Source of the DNA: Aeromicrobium sp.
Lineage (GTDB): Bacteria > Actinomycetota > Actinomycetes > Propionibacteriales > Nocardioidaceae
Direction: 5' to 3'
Length of the DNA stretch: 33,366 bases
Assembly (NCBI RefSeq): GCF_014378035.1
Contig: NZ_JACMOM010000373.1
Span: 1 to 33,366, forward strand
Each line of letters begins with the position of its first letter. Positions within the stretch are counted from its first letter, which is position 1. Shown piece by piece: positions 1 to 9,974 of the stretch. A program made the translations under genes and the position numbers. A model generated the notes under the pieces. It was not told the origin of the DNA. It made no database searches and worked only from the letters and a program-made list of their open reading frames with translations.

Positions 1-351
1 CGGCAGCAACGAGCTGCTGGCGCTGTTGGACGCGATGTTGATGGTGGCCTCTCCCGGCTCGGCGCCGAGGGCCGTGTTGCGAGCGGTCCAGAGCGGGTCG
101 CTGGCGACCGTGGCGCTGAGCTCGGCAAATGCGGCGGCGAGGGGCTCGAACGAGACGATCTGCCCGGTGTAGCCGAACGACCGGAGCGAGGTTCCGTAGC
201 CGCCGGTGGAGGCACCGACGTCGAGGACGAGGTCGACTTCTTGCTTGGCGAGGACCGACTGACGACGAGCGGCCGAGTGTCGCCGCACCTCGAATCCGCG
301 TCGGCCCAGCCGGGTCGCCACGGCATACGCCAGCTTGGTCCTTGCCTTCAT
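1..351 (-). CDS. FkbM family methyltransferase, N-terminal part (truncated by window start)
   Basis: Manual translation of the minus strand from ATG at 351: MKARTKLAYAVATRLGRRGFEVRRHSAARRQSVLAKQEVDLVLDVGASTGGYGTSLRSFGYTGQIVSFEPLAAAFAELSATVASDPLWTARNTALG; FkbM-like DVGAS.G.(Y/F)...R..GY.G.I.SFEP motif. AGGAAG RBS upstream. Not in the ORF track because it is open at the edge. Confidence 0.85.
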   Translation of the reverse strand, partial: MKARTKLAYAVATRLGRRGFEVRRHSAARRQSVLAKQEVDLVLDVGASTGGYGTSLRSFGYTGQIVSFEPLAAAFAELSATVASDPLWTARNTALGAEPGEATINIASNSASSSLLP

Positions 352-445
352 CGGGCGGCTTCCTGCGTGATGGGCACTGGTTCTCCTCGATCTTCGTGAG
401 CATCGGACGACACCGACTGGGCTGCGGGCAGATCGACGGACTGCA

Positions 446-1561
446 TCACGTTGGGGCGACCGCTCGTCGCTCGCCCAGCAGGCTCCTCGCGAACTCCTCG
501 GGGGTCGCGGGTGGAACCGTGTTGCGGCGTGGAGCGCCGGGATCACGTTCCACGGCACGCATGATGGCGGCGCCGATGCTCATCCGGTCGAAGTCGGCGA
601 CCTCACCACCACCGGTGGCACGCACCTCACGGGCCCGCACCTCGGACCCGGCCGTCACCACCGGGACGTCGGCGGCCAGAGCCTTGCCCATGATGCCGCT
701 CGGCCCGTTGTTGGTCATGATCAACGCGGCGATGTCGGACGACGCGACCAGTCTGTCAAGATCGGCATTGGGCAGGTACCCGTTTCGCACGATGATCCGA
801 CCGTGCGGAGAGGGCCCGACCAGCTTGACCCATTCCTCGACGCCGGGCGTCAGACCCCCGGCGAGCACAAGGTCAGCGTCGACCTGAGACTCCTGCATCG
901 CCTCCCAGACAAGCTTGGCGTTCTTGCGTTCGGAGATCACGCCGAAGATGCCGATGATCTTGCGGGCGGGCGGGAGGCCGAGCTCTTCCCGAAGGTGTGC
1001 GCGATCGCGGGAGTGCGCCGAGCAGATCGCGGGGTCGCGGGTGCGCTTGACGACCCATCCGGGCGACATGTCGTCGCGTCCGGCGAACCCGGCAACTCGG
1101 TGCAACGACCCCGTTGCCATCGCGACGATGGCCAGCGTGGCCTTGGGAAGGCGAAGCTTCCATCCGACCATGTCGGTCAGCTTGAGCTTGGCCGGATATC
1201 GGGTGAGCATGAAGATCACCCGGGGCCGTCTCCGCAGACCGAATGCGCGCGGAGCCTCGAACCACCATCGTTTGAGTGACTGGTCAGCATCCATCACCAC
1301 GACCGCGTCGACATGCTCGGTGCGGCAGAGAGCCGCAACCTCCCGTGCGATGTCGCGAATCGGGGGGAGCGCTGCGTCGAAGACCTCCAGCACCCGGTAG
1401 CCAAGGTCTCCGAGGTACTCCTGGAAGGCCGGGTCCGCGGTCCCTCCGCGGGACGTCAGGATGAGGACCTCTGACGTCCGGGAGGCGACGGCAGCGACGT
1501 TGGCGACTGCCTGCGAGCGGTGCCCCTCGGGGAACGGCTCGACGAGGATCGTGGTTCCCAT
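446..1561 (-). CDS. Glycosyltransferase (GT4/GT-B-like)
   Basis: 371 aa ORF; GT-B style C-terminal region (IIGIFGVISERKNAKLVWEAM...VRNGYLPNADLDRLVASSDIAALIMTNNGPSGIMGKALAADVPVVTAGS). Confidence 0.7.
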   Translation of the reverse strand: MGTTILVEPFPEGHRSQAVANVAAVASRTSEVLILTSRGGTADPAFQEYLGDLGYRVLEVFDAALPPIRDIAREVAALCRTEHVDAVVVMDADQSLKRWWFEAPRAFGLRRRPRVIFMLTRYPAKLKLTDMVGWKLRLPKATLAIVAMATGSLHRVAGFAGRDDMSPGWVVKRTRDPAICSAHSRDRAHLREELGLPPARKIIGIFGVISERKNAKLVWEAMQESQVDADLVLAGGLTPGVEEWVKLVGPSPHGRIIVRNGYLPNADLDRLVASSDIAALIMTNNGPSGIMGKALAADVPVVTAGSEVRAREVRATGGGEVADFDRMSIGAAIMRAVERDPGAPRRNTVPPATPEEFARSLLGERRAVAPT

Positions 1562-1638
1562 CAGGCGCCATCCCTCCGGGAGTGCCGGGAGACGGTTGCT
1601 GCGCTGGTTCCACCATCATCCAGTCGCCGCCGATGCAT
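1561..1638 (-). CDS. Putative leaderless 25-aa small ORF coupled to the downstream glycosyltransferase
   Basis: ATG at 1638 preceded by TATCCT-N6; encodes MHRRRLDDGGTSAATVSRHSRRDGA; stop TGA overlaps the GT ATG as TGATG. Confidence 0.35.
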   Translation of the reverse strand: MHRRRLDDGGTSAATVSRHSRRDGA

Positions 1639-1926
1639 GGTCAGAGGATACCGGCGACAGAGCCGGGCCAGACACGACTACCAAAATTCGGCTGCGCGTC
1701 CCGGCCGCGGCGCCTGCACGAGGACGGCTGGCTTGATCGATTCGACACCTCGGACAGGAGAAACCAGAGCACAAGGCCGCCTGCGGCACTGACGACAAGC
1801 CCTTGAGCCCTGGAAGGGAGTGAGGACCCCGGAACCTGCTTCTGCCCTTGGTCGCGCATGCGACCTCTGGAGGGCTCTCGACCGATATGGTCCAGACCGT
1901 GCAGCGAGGCAGGTAGCGTACGCGCT

Positions 1927-2580
1927 GTGAACCCCACACTCCGCGCGGTAGTGCGTTCGACCGTCCGCACAGCAAACACACCCCTTGCCAAACGGCGGGC
2001 AAAGCGTTCCCTCGCAGCCGCGCCCCGTCCCCTCAAGCTGGAGATTGGTGGCCTGGAGGATCGTCCGGGCTGGGTTGTCACCAACGTCAACGCGGTGACA
2101 CGGAACTTCATGGACGCGACCACCACCTGGCCCCTCGAGGACGCGTCGACTTCCCACGTCTACTCCGACAACGTGATCGAACACGTCCCACTGGAGGCCG
2201 GCCGGGTGCTCTTCTCCGAGGCCCACCGTTGCCTGCAGCCCGGCGGAGTGATCAGGCTGGTGACACCTGATCTGCGGGCACACATCGACAAGTACCTCAG
2301 TGGCTCGAGGCCGGCCGGCGATCCCGGCGCGCGGACGTATGAGTCGATGGGCCTCACGGTCGAGCATCCCCTCGACTGGGTGCGTATCCCCATCGCATCA
2401 TTCGGCCATCACGAGGGCTACGTCTACGACTTCGAGACCTTGGCGGCCGAGCTGGAACGCGCAGGCTTCCACTCCGTGGTGCGCTGCTCACCGGGCGAGA
2501 GCCCGCATCCCGAGATGGACTCTCTCGATCAACGAGCCGATGAGGGCGGAGCCCAGATGGCGGTCGAGGCAACCCGCTAG
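1927..2580 (+). CDS. Class I SAM-dependent methyltransferase
   Basis: Translation LEIGGLEDRPGWVVTNVNAVTRNFMDATTTWPLEDASTSHVYSDNVIEHVPLEAGRVLFSEAHRCLQPGGVIRLVTPDL; GTG at 1927 preferred because TAGCGT lies 7 nt upstream. Confidence 0.75.
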   Translation: MNPTLRAVVRSTVRTANTPLAKRRAKRSLAAAPRPLKLEIGGLEDRPGWVVTNVNAVTRNFMDATTTWPLEDASTSHVYSDNVIEHVPLEAGRVLFSEAHRCLQPGGVIRLVTPDLRAHIDKYLSGSRPAGDPGARTYESMGLTVEHPLDWVRIPIASFGHHEGYVYDFETLAAELERAGFHSVVRCSPGESPHPEMDSLDQRADEGGAQMAVEATR

Positions 2581-2587
2581 GTAGGGC

Positions 2588-3706
2588 TCACCTGGACGAT
2601 GTCTGGCGGGTCAGCCGCCCGCCGCCTGCGGCCCGCCTGCGCCCGATCTCGTCCTGGAGATTGTGCGCCCAGATGCTCGGGCTGATCCGTCTCGAGAGCG
2701 CCAGGCTGATCTCGGACATCGCGGCCAGCCGTACCGAGCTCAGCGAGCTCATCCGCGTCATCGCGGCCACCCAGAGGTCCACGTCACCCGCGGGCACGAT
2801 CCATCCGTTCGCGCCGTCCTGGACAAGACCCGGGGCCACGCCGGCGAAGTCCGAGCACAAGATCGGCAGACCCGACGCTGCCGCTTCGTGCACTGCCACG
2901 CCGTACGGCTCGATGTGCGACGGAAGCAGGTAACCGGACGCCTCGCGCATCAGTGCGGCGACGGCGACCGGTGGGAGGAAGCCGTGCATCGTCACGCCGT
3001 CGAGACCGGCCAACATCGGCCCCAGCGGACCCATGCCCACGACGTGCAGGTCCCACGGGTCGCTGTCGGCCCTTCGGTAGCGGGCGTACGCCTCCGCGAG
3101 CAGGTCGGCTCCCTTGTGGTCGACGAGTCGACCCACGAAGAGGAACGATCGTCGGGAAGCCATGTCCTCACCGGACCGCGGAGGGGTGAAGAAGATGCCA
3201 GTGTCAGCAGTGAGCGAGCCGCGGATCACGTCAGCGGCACCAAAACCGAGACGATGTGCGTAGAACTCACTGCGGTCGCTCGGCACCATGGCCGCGTCCG
3301 CCACCGTGTCGATGTACCACCGGTGCACCGCCCGTCCGAGCCACTGCCTCGGCGTAGATCGCCAGAGGTTGTCCATCACGAGGATCCGGACGACCTCAGC
3401 GGGCACCGCCTTCATCACTGCGCGGTAGGCCTTGGCAAAGTTCCACGCGGTCATGACGACAGCGTCGGGGTCGAACTCCAGCACCTGCTTCGTGAGGACG
3501 TCGGGGCGGGGAGAGTCCTGCCAGCCCAGGAACTCCGCGTAGGTGCCCGTGCCGAGGTCGCCGAAAGCCGTGTCCCGCATCGCGGCGACCGCTGCCTCGG
3601 GGCTGTCGGGTTGCACGACCATGAGCTCGTGGCCGAGTTGGTGGAGCTCGCGATACTGCGCATCGAGATAGCCGGTCATTCCATTGCCGAGGAAGACGAT
3701 TCGCAC
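2588..3706 (-). CDS. Glycosyltransferase family 4-like
   Basis: MRIVFLGNGMTGYLDAQYRELHQLGHEL...FLFVGRLVDHKGADLLAEAY...LPSHIEPYGVAVHEAAASGLPILCSDFAG: GT4 donor-site E..A.G.P motif. Confidence 0.85.
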   Translation of the reverse strand: MRIVFLGNGMTGYLDAQYRELHQLGHELMVVQPDSPEAAVAAMRDTAFGDLGTGTYAEFLGWQDSPRPDVLTKQVLEFDPDAVVMTAWNFAKAYRAVMKAVPAEVVRILVMDNLWRSTPRQWLGRAVHRWYIDTVADAAMVPSDRSEFYAHRLGFGAADVIRGSLTADTGIFFTPPRSGEDMASRRSFLFVGRLVDHKGADLLAEAYARYRRADSDPWDLHVVGMGPLGPMLAGLDGVTMHGFLPPVAVAALMREASGYLLPSHIEPYGVAVHEAAASGLPILCSDFAGVAPGLVQDGANGWIVPAGDVDLWVAAMTRMSSLSSVRLAAMSEISLALSRRISPSIWAHNLQDEIGRRRAAGGGRLTRQTSSR

Positions 3707-3761
3707 CCCGGAACGGTACCGCGCGGCTCACGTCGGGCGACGGCCGCTGTCGACGCTCTGG

Positions 3762-4508
3762 TCAGTCGGTGGCACGTTTCTGGATGAAGAACATGTACAT
3801 CGCCCCGAATCGCTGCGGCAGCAGCCGAGACAGGGCATACACCCCGTAGATCATGACTCGCGACCGGCCGAAGTACACCGGCTCACCATCGACGGTGTAT
3901 CCCACCACCGACCATTCCGGTGCCGGGAAGTACCGCCGGACGTCTCGCAGGGTGTTGAGGTTGTAACAGGTCGGGAACACGTCGCGGGCGGCGCGTTGAC
4001 CCGGTTGCAGTCGGGTCAGTGCCCTCGCGTGGAGCCGGTTCGGCACGAGCCGTGCCCCGATGGCGATGTAGCCCCACTTGTTCGGAGTGCGGGCGCAGAT
4101 CCAGCCGCCGGGCTTGACGATGCGCCCGAGCTCGGTCGCCACGACCGCGGGATCCTCGACGTGCTCGAACGTGTAGTCCGTCATCACCAGGTCCACCGAC
4201 TCATCCGGCATGTCGATGCGATCGCCCGGTACCCACACCTGCGCCTCGTCGACGCTCGTGTTCTCCAGGACCACGGGGTCGATGTCGACGCCGATGACCT
4301 TGCGCACCCGGCCCCGGAAGAGCTGGAGCCTGCGCAGATAGCTGTCGGGCTCGTCCATGAAGCCCCCGCGCCCTGCACCGAAATCGACGACCACGGAATC
4401 TTGTGTGACCAGTGCATCGATGCGGCTGAAGAACTCGATCGACTTGTCGACCCTGCTGAAACCGCCTACGGCGGTCTCGGGGTAGAGCCGACTCAAAGGA
4501 TCGTTCAC
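3762..4508 (-). CDS. Class I SAM-dependent methyltransferase
   Basis: DSVVVDFGAGRGGFMDE...VIGVDIDPVVLENTSVDEAQVW...DESVDLVMTDYTFEHVEDPAVVATELGRIVKPGGWICARTPNKWG. Confidence 0.85.
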   Translation of the reverse strand: MNDPLSRLYPETAVGGFSRVDKSIEFFSRIDALVTQDSVVVDFGAGRGGFMDEPDSYLRRLQLFRGRVRKVIGVDIDPVVLENTSVDEAQVWVPGDRIDMPDESVDLVMTDYTFEHVEDPAVVATELGRIVKPGGWICARTPNKWGYIAIGARLVPNRLHARALTRLQPGQRAARDVFPTCYNLNTLRDVRRYFPAPEWSVVGYTVDGEPVYFGRSRVMIYGVYALSRLLPQRFGAMYMFFIQKRATD

Positions 4509-4556
4509 GTGGCACCTTCCGCGGAGCTATCGGACGTCGGCCGAGTCTAACCGTAG

Positions 4557-6023
<1,467 letters not shown>

Positions 6024-6049
6024 TCGCCCCGCCGCCGGGGCGGTACCTC

Positions 6050-6082
6050 AGCGTCCACTGCTCCTCGGCAGCGGTGGACGCT
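6050..6082. terminator. Hairpin between convergent guaB1 and tetR
   Basis: AGCGTCCAC...GTGGACGCT arms with inner CTGC/GCAG pairing; preceded by a second hairpin CGCCCCG/CGGGGCG near 6025-6042. Confidence 0.6.
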
Positions 6083-6671
6083 AGCCCACCGCAGAAGCGG
6101 CATGGTGGCGGAGGCGGATGCCGTCGAGGATCAGCGTGAGCCCCAGCTCGAACGACGCCTTGTCGGCACGGTCGGTCCCGCCGCCGACGACGTCATCGAT
6201 CGCGCCGACGCTGTTGGCCTGCAGGTGCGTCTGCTCGTCGGAGACGTGACCGAACACGAAGTGCATGATCGTGGTGGCCGCGGCACGGGAGAACGACTCG
6301 TCGAAACCGCCGTCGCGGATCGTTGCGGCCAGGCGGGCGTGAGGCGTGCGGGCGCCCAGGCCGAAGGCATGCACCGTGGCGACCAGCTCGGCCCCGTCGC
6401 GGAAGGCGAGCATCGCATCGCGGAGTCCGCGGCTCTGGCCGATGACTCGTTCGTCCCATGACAGCCCGTCCGCGTCGGGCCGATCGCCGCGGGTGAGCAG
6501 CTCATCGGCGACGGCTGCCAGGAGCACCTGCTTGCTGGTGAAGTGGTGGTAGAGCGCGCTCGGTTGCAGCCCGAGCTCGGAGGCGATCCGACGCATCGAG
6601 AGGTCGGGCAGGCCGTACTGGTCGAGGATGTCGACGGCACGCTCAACGATGTCGGAACGGTGGTAGCGCAC
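6081..6671 (-). CDS. TetR/AcrR family regulator, probable BioQ-like biotin regulator
   Basis: N-terminal TetR HTH (DIVERAVDILDQYGLPDLSMRRIASELGLQPSALYHHFTSKQVLLAAVADELL); divergent from bioYMN; BioQ-like operators in the intergenic region. Confidence 0.85.
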   Translation of the reverse strand: MRYHRSDIVERAVDILDQYGLPDLSMRRIASELGLQPSALYHHFTSKQVLLAAVADELLTRGDRPDADGLSWDERVIGQSRGLRDAMLAFRDGAELVATVHAFGLGARTPHARLAATIRDGGFDESFSRAAATTIMHFVFGHVSDEQTHLQANSVGAIDDVVGGGTDRADKASFELGLTLILDGIRLRHHAASAVG

Positions 6672-6725
6672 GGGGACCCCTTCGGCGTTCGCGTGTTGAC
6701 AGCGCGATCAGCCTATACGCTAACC

Positions 6726-6738
6726 TGAACGCCGTTCA
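6726..6738. promoter_or_regulatory. Candidate BioQ operator TGAAC-GCC-GTTCA
   Basis: Perfect inverted repeat matching the remembered corynebacterial BioQ motif TGAAC-N3-GTTAC; lies between tetR and bioY. Confidence 0.7.
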
Positions 6739-6740
6739 CC

Positions 6741-6753
6741 TGAGTGCTGTTCA
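6741..6753. promoter_or_regulatory. Second, imperfect BioQ-like operator TGAGT-GCT-GTTCA
   Basis: Same 5-3-5 architecture, 15 bp downstream of the first site. Confidence 0.45.
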
Positions 6754-6798
6754 GTTCTCGCCACGTCCAGACGCCGCCATATCTTGCAGGAGCACCCC

Positions 6799-7428
6799 AT
6801 GAGCAACGCCGCCACCCCGACATCGCGCCGGTCATCGACGACGACGACCGACCTCGCACTCATCGCCACCTTCGCGGCGCTCATCGCGGTCTGCGCCGTC
6901 TCCGCGTCACTGCCCTTCGGTGTCAACGGCGTGCCCGTCACGCTGCAGCTGTTCGGCATCTTCCTCGCTGGCGCCGTGCTCGGTGCGAAGCGCGGCTTCC
7001 TGTCAGTGCTGCTCTACCTCGTGGTCGGAGCAGCGGGTCTGCCGATCTTCGCCGGTGGGACGTCCGGCATCGCACCGTTCACCGGCGTCACCGGCGGCTA
7101 CCTCCTCGCCTTCCCGTTCGCTGCCGCGATCGTCGGCCTCGCCGTCGAGCAGGCTCACCGGCGCAACGTGGTCGTCACGGCCGGGATCGTCGTCGCGGGC
7201 GGGGTCGTCGCGGAGCTGCTCGTCTGGCTGGTCGGCGCAACGGGCATCTCGCTCTATGCCGACACTCCTCTGTTGTCGACGATCAAGGCCTCGTTCGCCT
7301 ACGTCCCCGCCGACCTGGTCAAGCTGGCCATCGCAGCGGTCGTGGCTGCCTCGGTGCACCGCGCATTCCCGGCGCTGCTCACCCACCGCGACCAGCATGG
7401 TGTCAGCAAGCAGGGCGTGAGCAACTAG
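6799..7428 (+). CDS. bioY: Biotin transporter BioY (ECF S-component)
   Basis: PVTLQLFGIFLAGAVLGAKRGFLSVLLYLVVGAAGLPIFAGGTSGIAPFTGVTGGYLLAFPFAAAIVG is characteristic BioY; ATG at 6799 after GCAGGAG RBS. Confidence 0.93.
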   Translation: MSNAATPTSRRSSTTTTDLALIATFAALIAVCAVSASLPFGVNGVPVTLQLFGIFLAGAVLGAKRGFLSVLLYLVVGAAGLPIFAGGTSGIAPFTGVTGGYLLAFPFAAAIVGLAVEQAHRRNVVVTAGIVVAGGVVAELLVWLVGATGISLYADTPLLSTIKASFAYVPADLVKLAIAAVVAASVHRAFPALLTHRDQHGVSKQGVSN

Positions 7429-7437
7429 CCTCGGCCT

Positions 7438-8136
7438 GTGGCCACCATCGAGCTCGACGCCGTCGGCGTCACCGCACCGGCGGCCGGCGGCGACGTCACC
7501 ATCCTTCATGACGTCAGCGCGCACCTCACCGAGCCAAGAGTGGCCCTCATCGGTGGCAACGGCTCGGGCAAGTCAACGATCGCGCGGCTCCTCAACGGCC
7601 TCGTCGCGGCCTCGTCGGGCCGCGTGCTCGTCGATGGCCTCGATGTGTCCGAGAACGGTCCGGCGGTGCGTCGTCGCGTCGGGTTCGTGTTCACCCAACC
7701 TGCCGCCCAGCTCGTGATGCCCACCGTCGCCGAGGACGTCGCACTGTCGTTGCGCCGCCATGTCCACGATCCGAACGAACGCGCGCACCGCACCACCGAG
7801 GTGCTCGAGTCGTTCGGGCTCGCACACCTCGCGAGCACGAGCGTCCATGCGCTCTCCGGTGGTCAGCAGCAGCTGCTCGCCCTGGCCGGAGTGCTGGCCA
7901 CTGAGCCGTCCATCGTCGTCGCCGACGAGCCGACCACCCTGCTCGATCTGCGCAACAGCGCCACCGTCGCTGATCGGTTGTTCGGCCTCACGCAGCAGCT
8001 CATCCTGGTCACGCACGACCTTGACCTGGCTCGGCGCTGCGATCGGGCGCTGGTGGTCGAGGACGGTCCCATCGTCTACGACGGCGCCCCCGCCGCCGCG
8101 GTCGACCACTACCGACGCAGTGTGGCGACGTCATGA
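7438..8136 (+). CDS. bioM: ECF transporter ATP-binding protein (BioM)
   Basis: Walker A GGNGSGKST, ABC signature LSGGQQQ, Walker B IVVADEPT; adjacent to bioY. Confidence 0.92.
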   Translation: MATIELDAVGVTAPAAGGDVTILHDVSAHLTEPRVALIGGNGSGKSTIARLLNGLVAASSGRVLVDGLDVSENGPAVRRRVGFVFTQPAAQLVMPTVAEDVALSLRRHVHDPNERAHRTTEVLESFGLAHLASTSVHALSGGQQQLLALAGVLATEPSIVVADEPTTLLDLRNSATVADRLFGLTQQLILVTHDLDLARRCDRALVVEDGPIVYDGAPAAAVDHYRRSVATS

Positions 8137-8762
8137 GGCGCTCGCTGCCGCTCGGTACCTATCAACCCGGTACGACGATCTGGCATCGAGTCCCCGCTGG
8201 CCCGAAGCTCGGGTCGCTGCTCGCCTTCAGCATCGTCGTGGTCGCGATCCGCGGCCCGTGGCCGGCCACTGCGGCACTCGGTGTCTCGCTGGCCGTGACG
8301 GCCGGGGCGCGCGTCCCGGTGTCGACCGTCTGGCGTGGCCTTCGCCCACTGCTGCTGGTCGTGGCGATCCTGGCCGGCTTCCAGCTGTGGCAGCGAGGCT
8401 GGCCCGTGGCCGTCGAGGTGGTGTCGACGACGGTCTGCCTCGTCATCGCTGCCACCACGTTCACCGCCACGACGCCGATGGACGCGCTCCTCGACGCGAT
8501 CGTGCGAGGGTTGCGTCCGCTTCGGCGCCTCGGCGTCAACCCCGAGAAGGTCGCGCTCGCCTTCTCGCTCATGATCGGGGCGATACCCGCCATCTTCGAG
8601 ATCTTCCACGACACGCGTGAGGCGGCCAAGGCACGCGGTCTCGAGCGCAGCCCGCGGGCAAACCTGTCGCCGATGGCAATCAGGGTCGTCGCCCAGGCGC
8701 TCGCAACCGGCGAAGCGTTGCACGCCCGCGGCATCGGCGACGACGACGTACCCGCGCGGTAG
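8133..8762 (+). CDS. bioN: ECF transporter transmembrane protein EcfT/BioN
   Basis: Hydrophobic EcfT-like protein with AKARGLER coupling motif; ATGA overlap with bioM. Confidence 0.88.
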   Translation: MRRSLPLGTYQPGTTIWHRVPAGPKLGSLLAFSIVVVAIRGPWPATAALGVSLAVTAGARVPVSTVWRGLRPLLLVVAILAGFQLWQRGWPVAVEVVSTTVCLVIAATTFTATTPMDALLDAIVRGLRPLRRLGVNPEKVALAFSLMIGAIPAIFEIFHDTREAAKARGLERSPRANLSPMAIRVVAQALATGEALHARGIGDDDVPAR

Positions 8763-8771
8763 CGTCCACGG

Positions 8772-9911
8772 ATGGACAACGTCAGCACCGCAGTCATCCT
8801 CGCGGTGGTCCTTGTCGCCGCGGCGGCGTTCGTCCGCTGGAGGCTCCTCATCCAGCGCCGCACCCTCGGGTCGCCAGCCGACCGCGCCACGTACGAGACC
8901 CTGCACACCGCGTCCCAGGCAGCGCCAGCTCTGCGCCGGGGCCTCGATGCCGAGAGCGCCGCGCTGGCACTCCCACATGTGCGGACACTGCTCGGCGCGC
9001 CCACTGTGGGCATCACAGATCTCCACGGCCCGCTCGCCTGGGAGGGACCGGGCGAAGCCACCGATGTGAGCGCGCTCATCAGCCACGCACTCGAGAGCGG
9101 CACCACACAGGCTTCCGACCATGCCATCGTCGCCCCGCTCTCGGTGGAGGAGCGCATCGTGGGCAGCATCCTGGTGGTCAGCGACGAGGCCTCGGCAGGC
9201 CTCGCTCGCGCCACCACCGAGGTCGCCAGGTGGATGTCCAGCCAGCTCGAGCTGGCCGAGCTGTCAGAGTCGCGCACCGCACTGATGGAGGCAGAGCTGC
9301 GAGCGCTGCGGGCGCAGATCTCCCCCCACTTCATCTACAACTCGCTCGGTGCCATCGCCTCGTTCATCCGCACCGATCCCGAGCGGGCCCGCGACCTCCT
9401 GCTGGAGTTTGCCGATTTCACCCGCTACTCGTTCCGTGAGCACGGCGAGTTCACGACTCTCGCCGAGGAGCTGCGGTCGATCGAGCGCTACCTCGTGCTG
9501 GAAAAGGCACGCTTCGGCGACCGGCTCCGGGTCGTCACGCGGGTCGCCCCGGAGGTCCTGAGCGTGACGCTCCCCTTCCTGTCCATCCAGCCCCTCGTCG
9601 AGAACGCCGTCCGGCACGGGCTCGAGGCCAAGGACGGCGTCGGCACGGTCACCGTCATCGCGCTCGACGCGGGCGCCGAGTGTCACATCACGATCGAGGA
9701 CGATGGCGTGGGCGTCGACCCCGACACCGTGCGCGACGTCCTGCAGGGTCGCACCACCAGCGGGTCCGTCGGCCTCGCGAACGTCGACGAGCGCATGCGC
9801 ACCGTCTACGGCCGCAAGTACGGGATCGTGGTCGAGACAGCACCGGGATACGGCACGAAGGTCACCCTGCGGGTCCCGAAGTTCTCACCGGGCAGCGACA
9901 CCGCCCCGTAG
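8772..9911 (+). CDS. LytS-type sensor histidine kinase (His_kinase + HATPase, one N-terminal TM, GAF-like region)
   Basis: LRALRAQISPHFIYNSLGAIASFIRTDPERARDLLLEFADFTRYSF (phospho-acceptor motif); N-box PLVENAVRHGLE; DDGVGVD. Confidence 0.92.
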   Translation: MDNVSTAVILAVVLVAAAAFVRWRLLIQRRTLGSPADRATYETLHTASQAAPALRRGLDAESAALALPHVRTLLGAPTVGITDLHGPLAWEGPGEATDVSALISHALESGTTQASDHAIVAPLSVEERIVGSILVVSDEASAGLARATTEVARWMSSQLELAELSESRTALMEAELRALRAQISPHFIYNSLGAIASFIRTDPERARDLLLEFADFTRYSFREHGEFTTLAEELRSIERYLVLEKARFGDRLRVVTRVAPEVLSVTLPFLSIQPLVENAVRHGLEAKDGVGTVTVIALDAGAECHITIEDDGVGVDPDTVRDVLQGRTTSGSVGLANVDERMRTVYGRKYGIVVETAPGYGTKVTLRVPKFSPGSDTAP

Positions 9912-9974
9912 CCTGATCCGACCCACACACCGCCGGGACTTGTGGCGGAGTTCCCACACGACGAAGATCACTTC

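Noticed and set aside
1616-2367. Minus-strand ORFs in and around the 1562-1926 intergenic region (128-229 aa)
   Set aside because: No motif, overlap the well-supported methyltransferase at 1927-2580, and composition looks non-coding.
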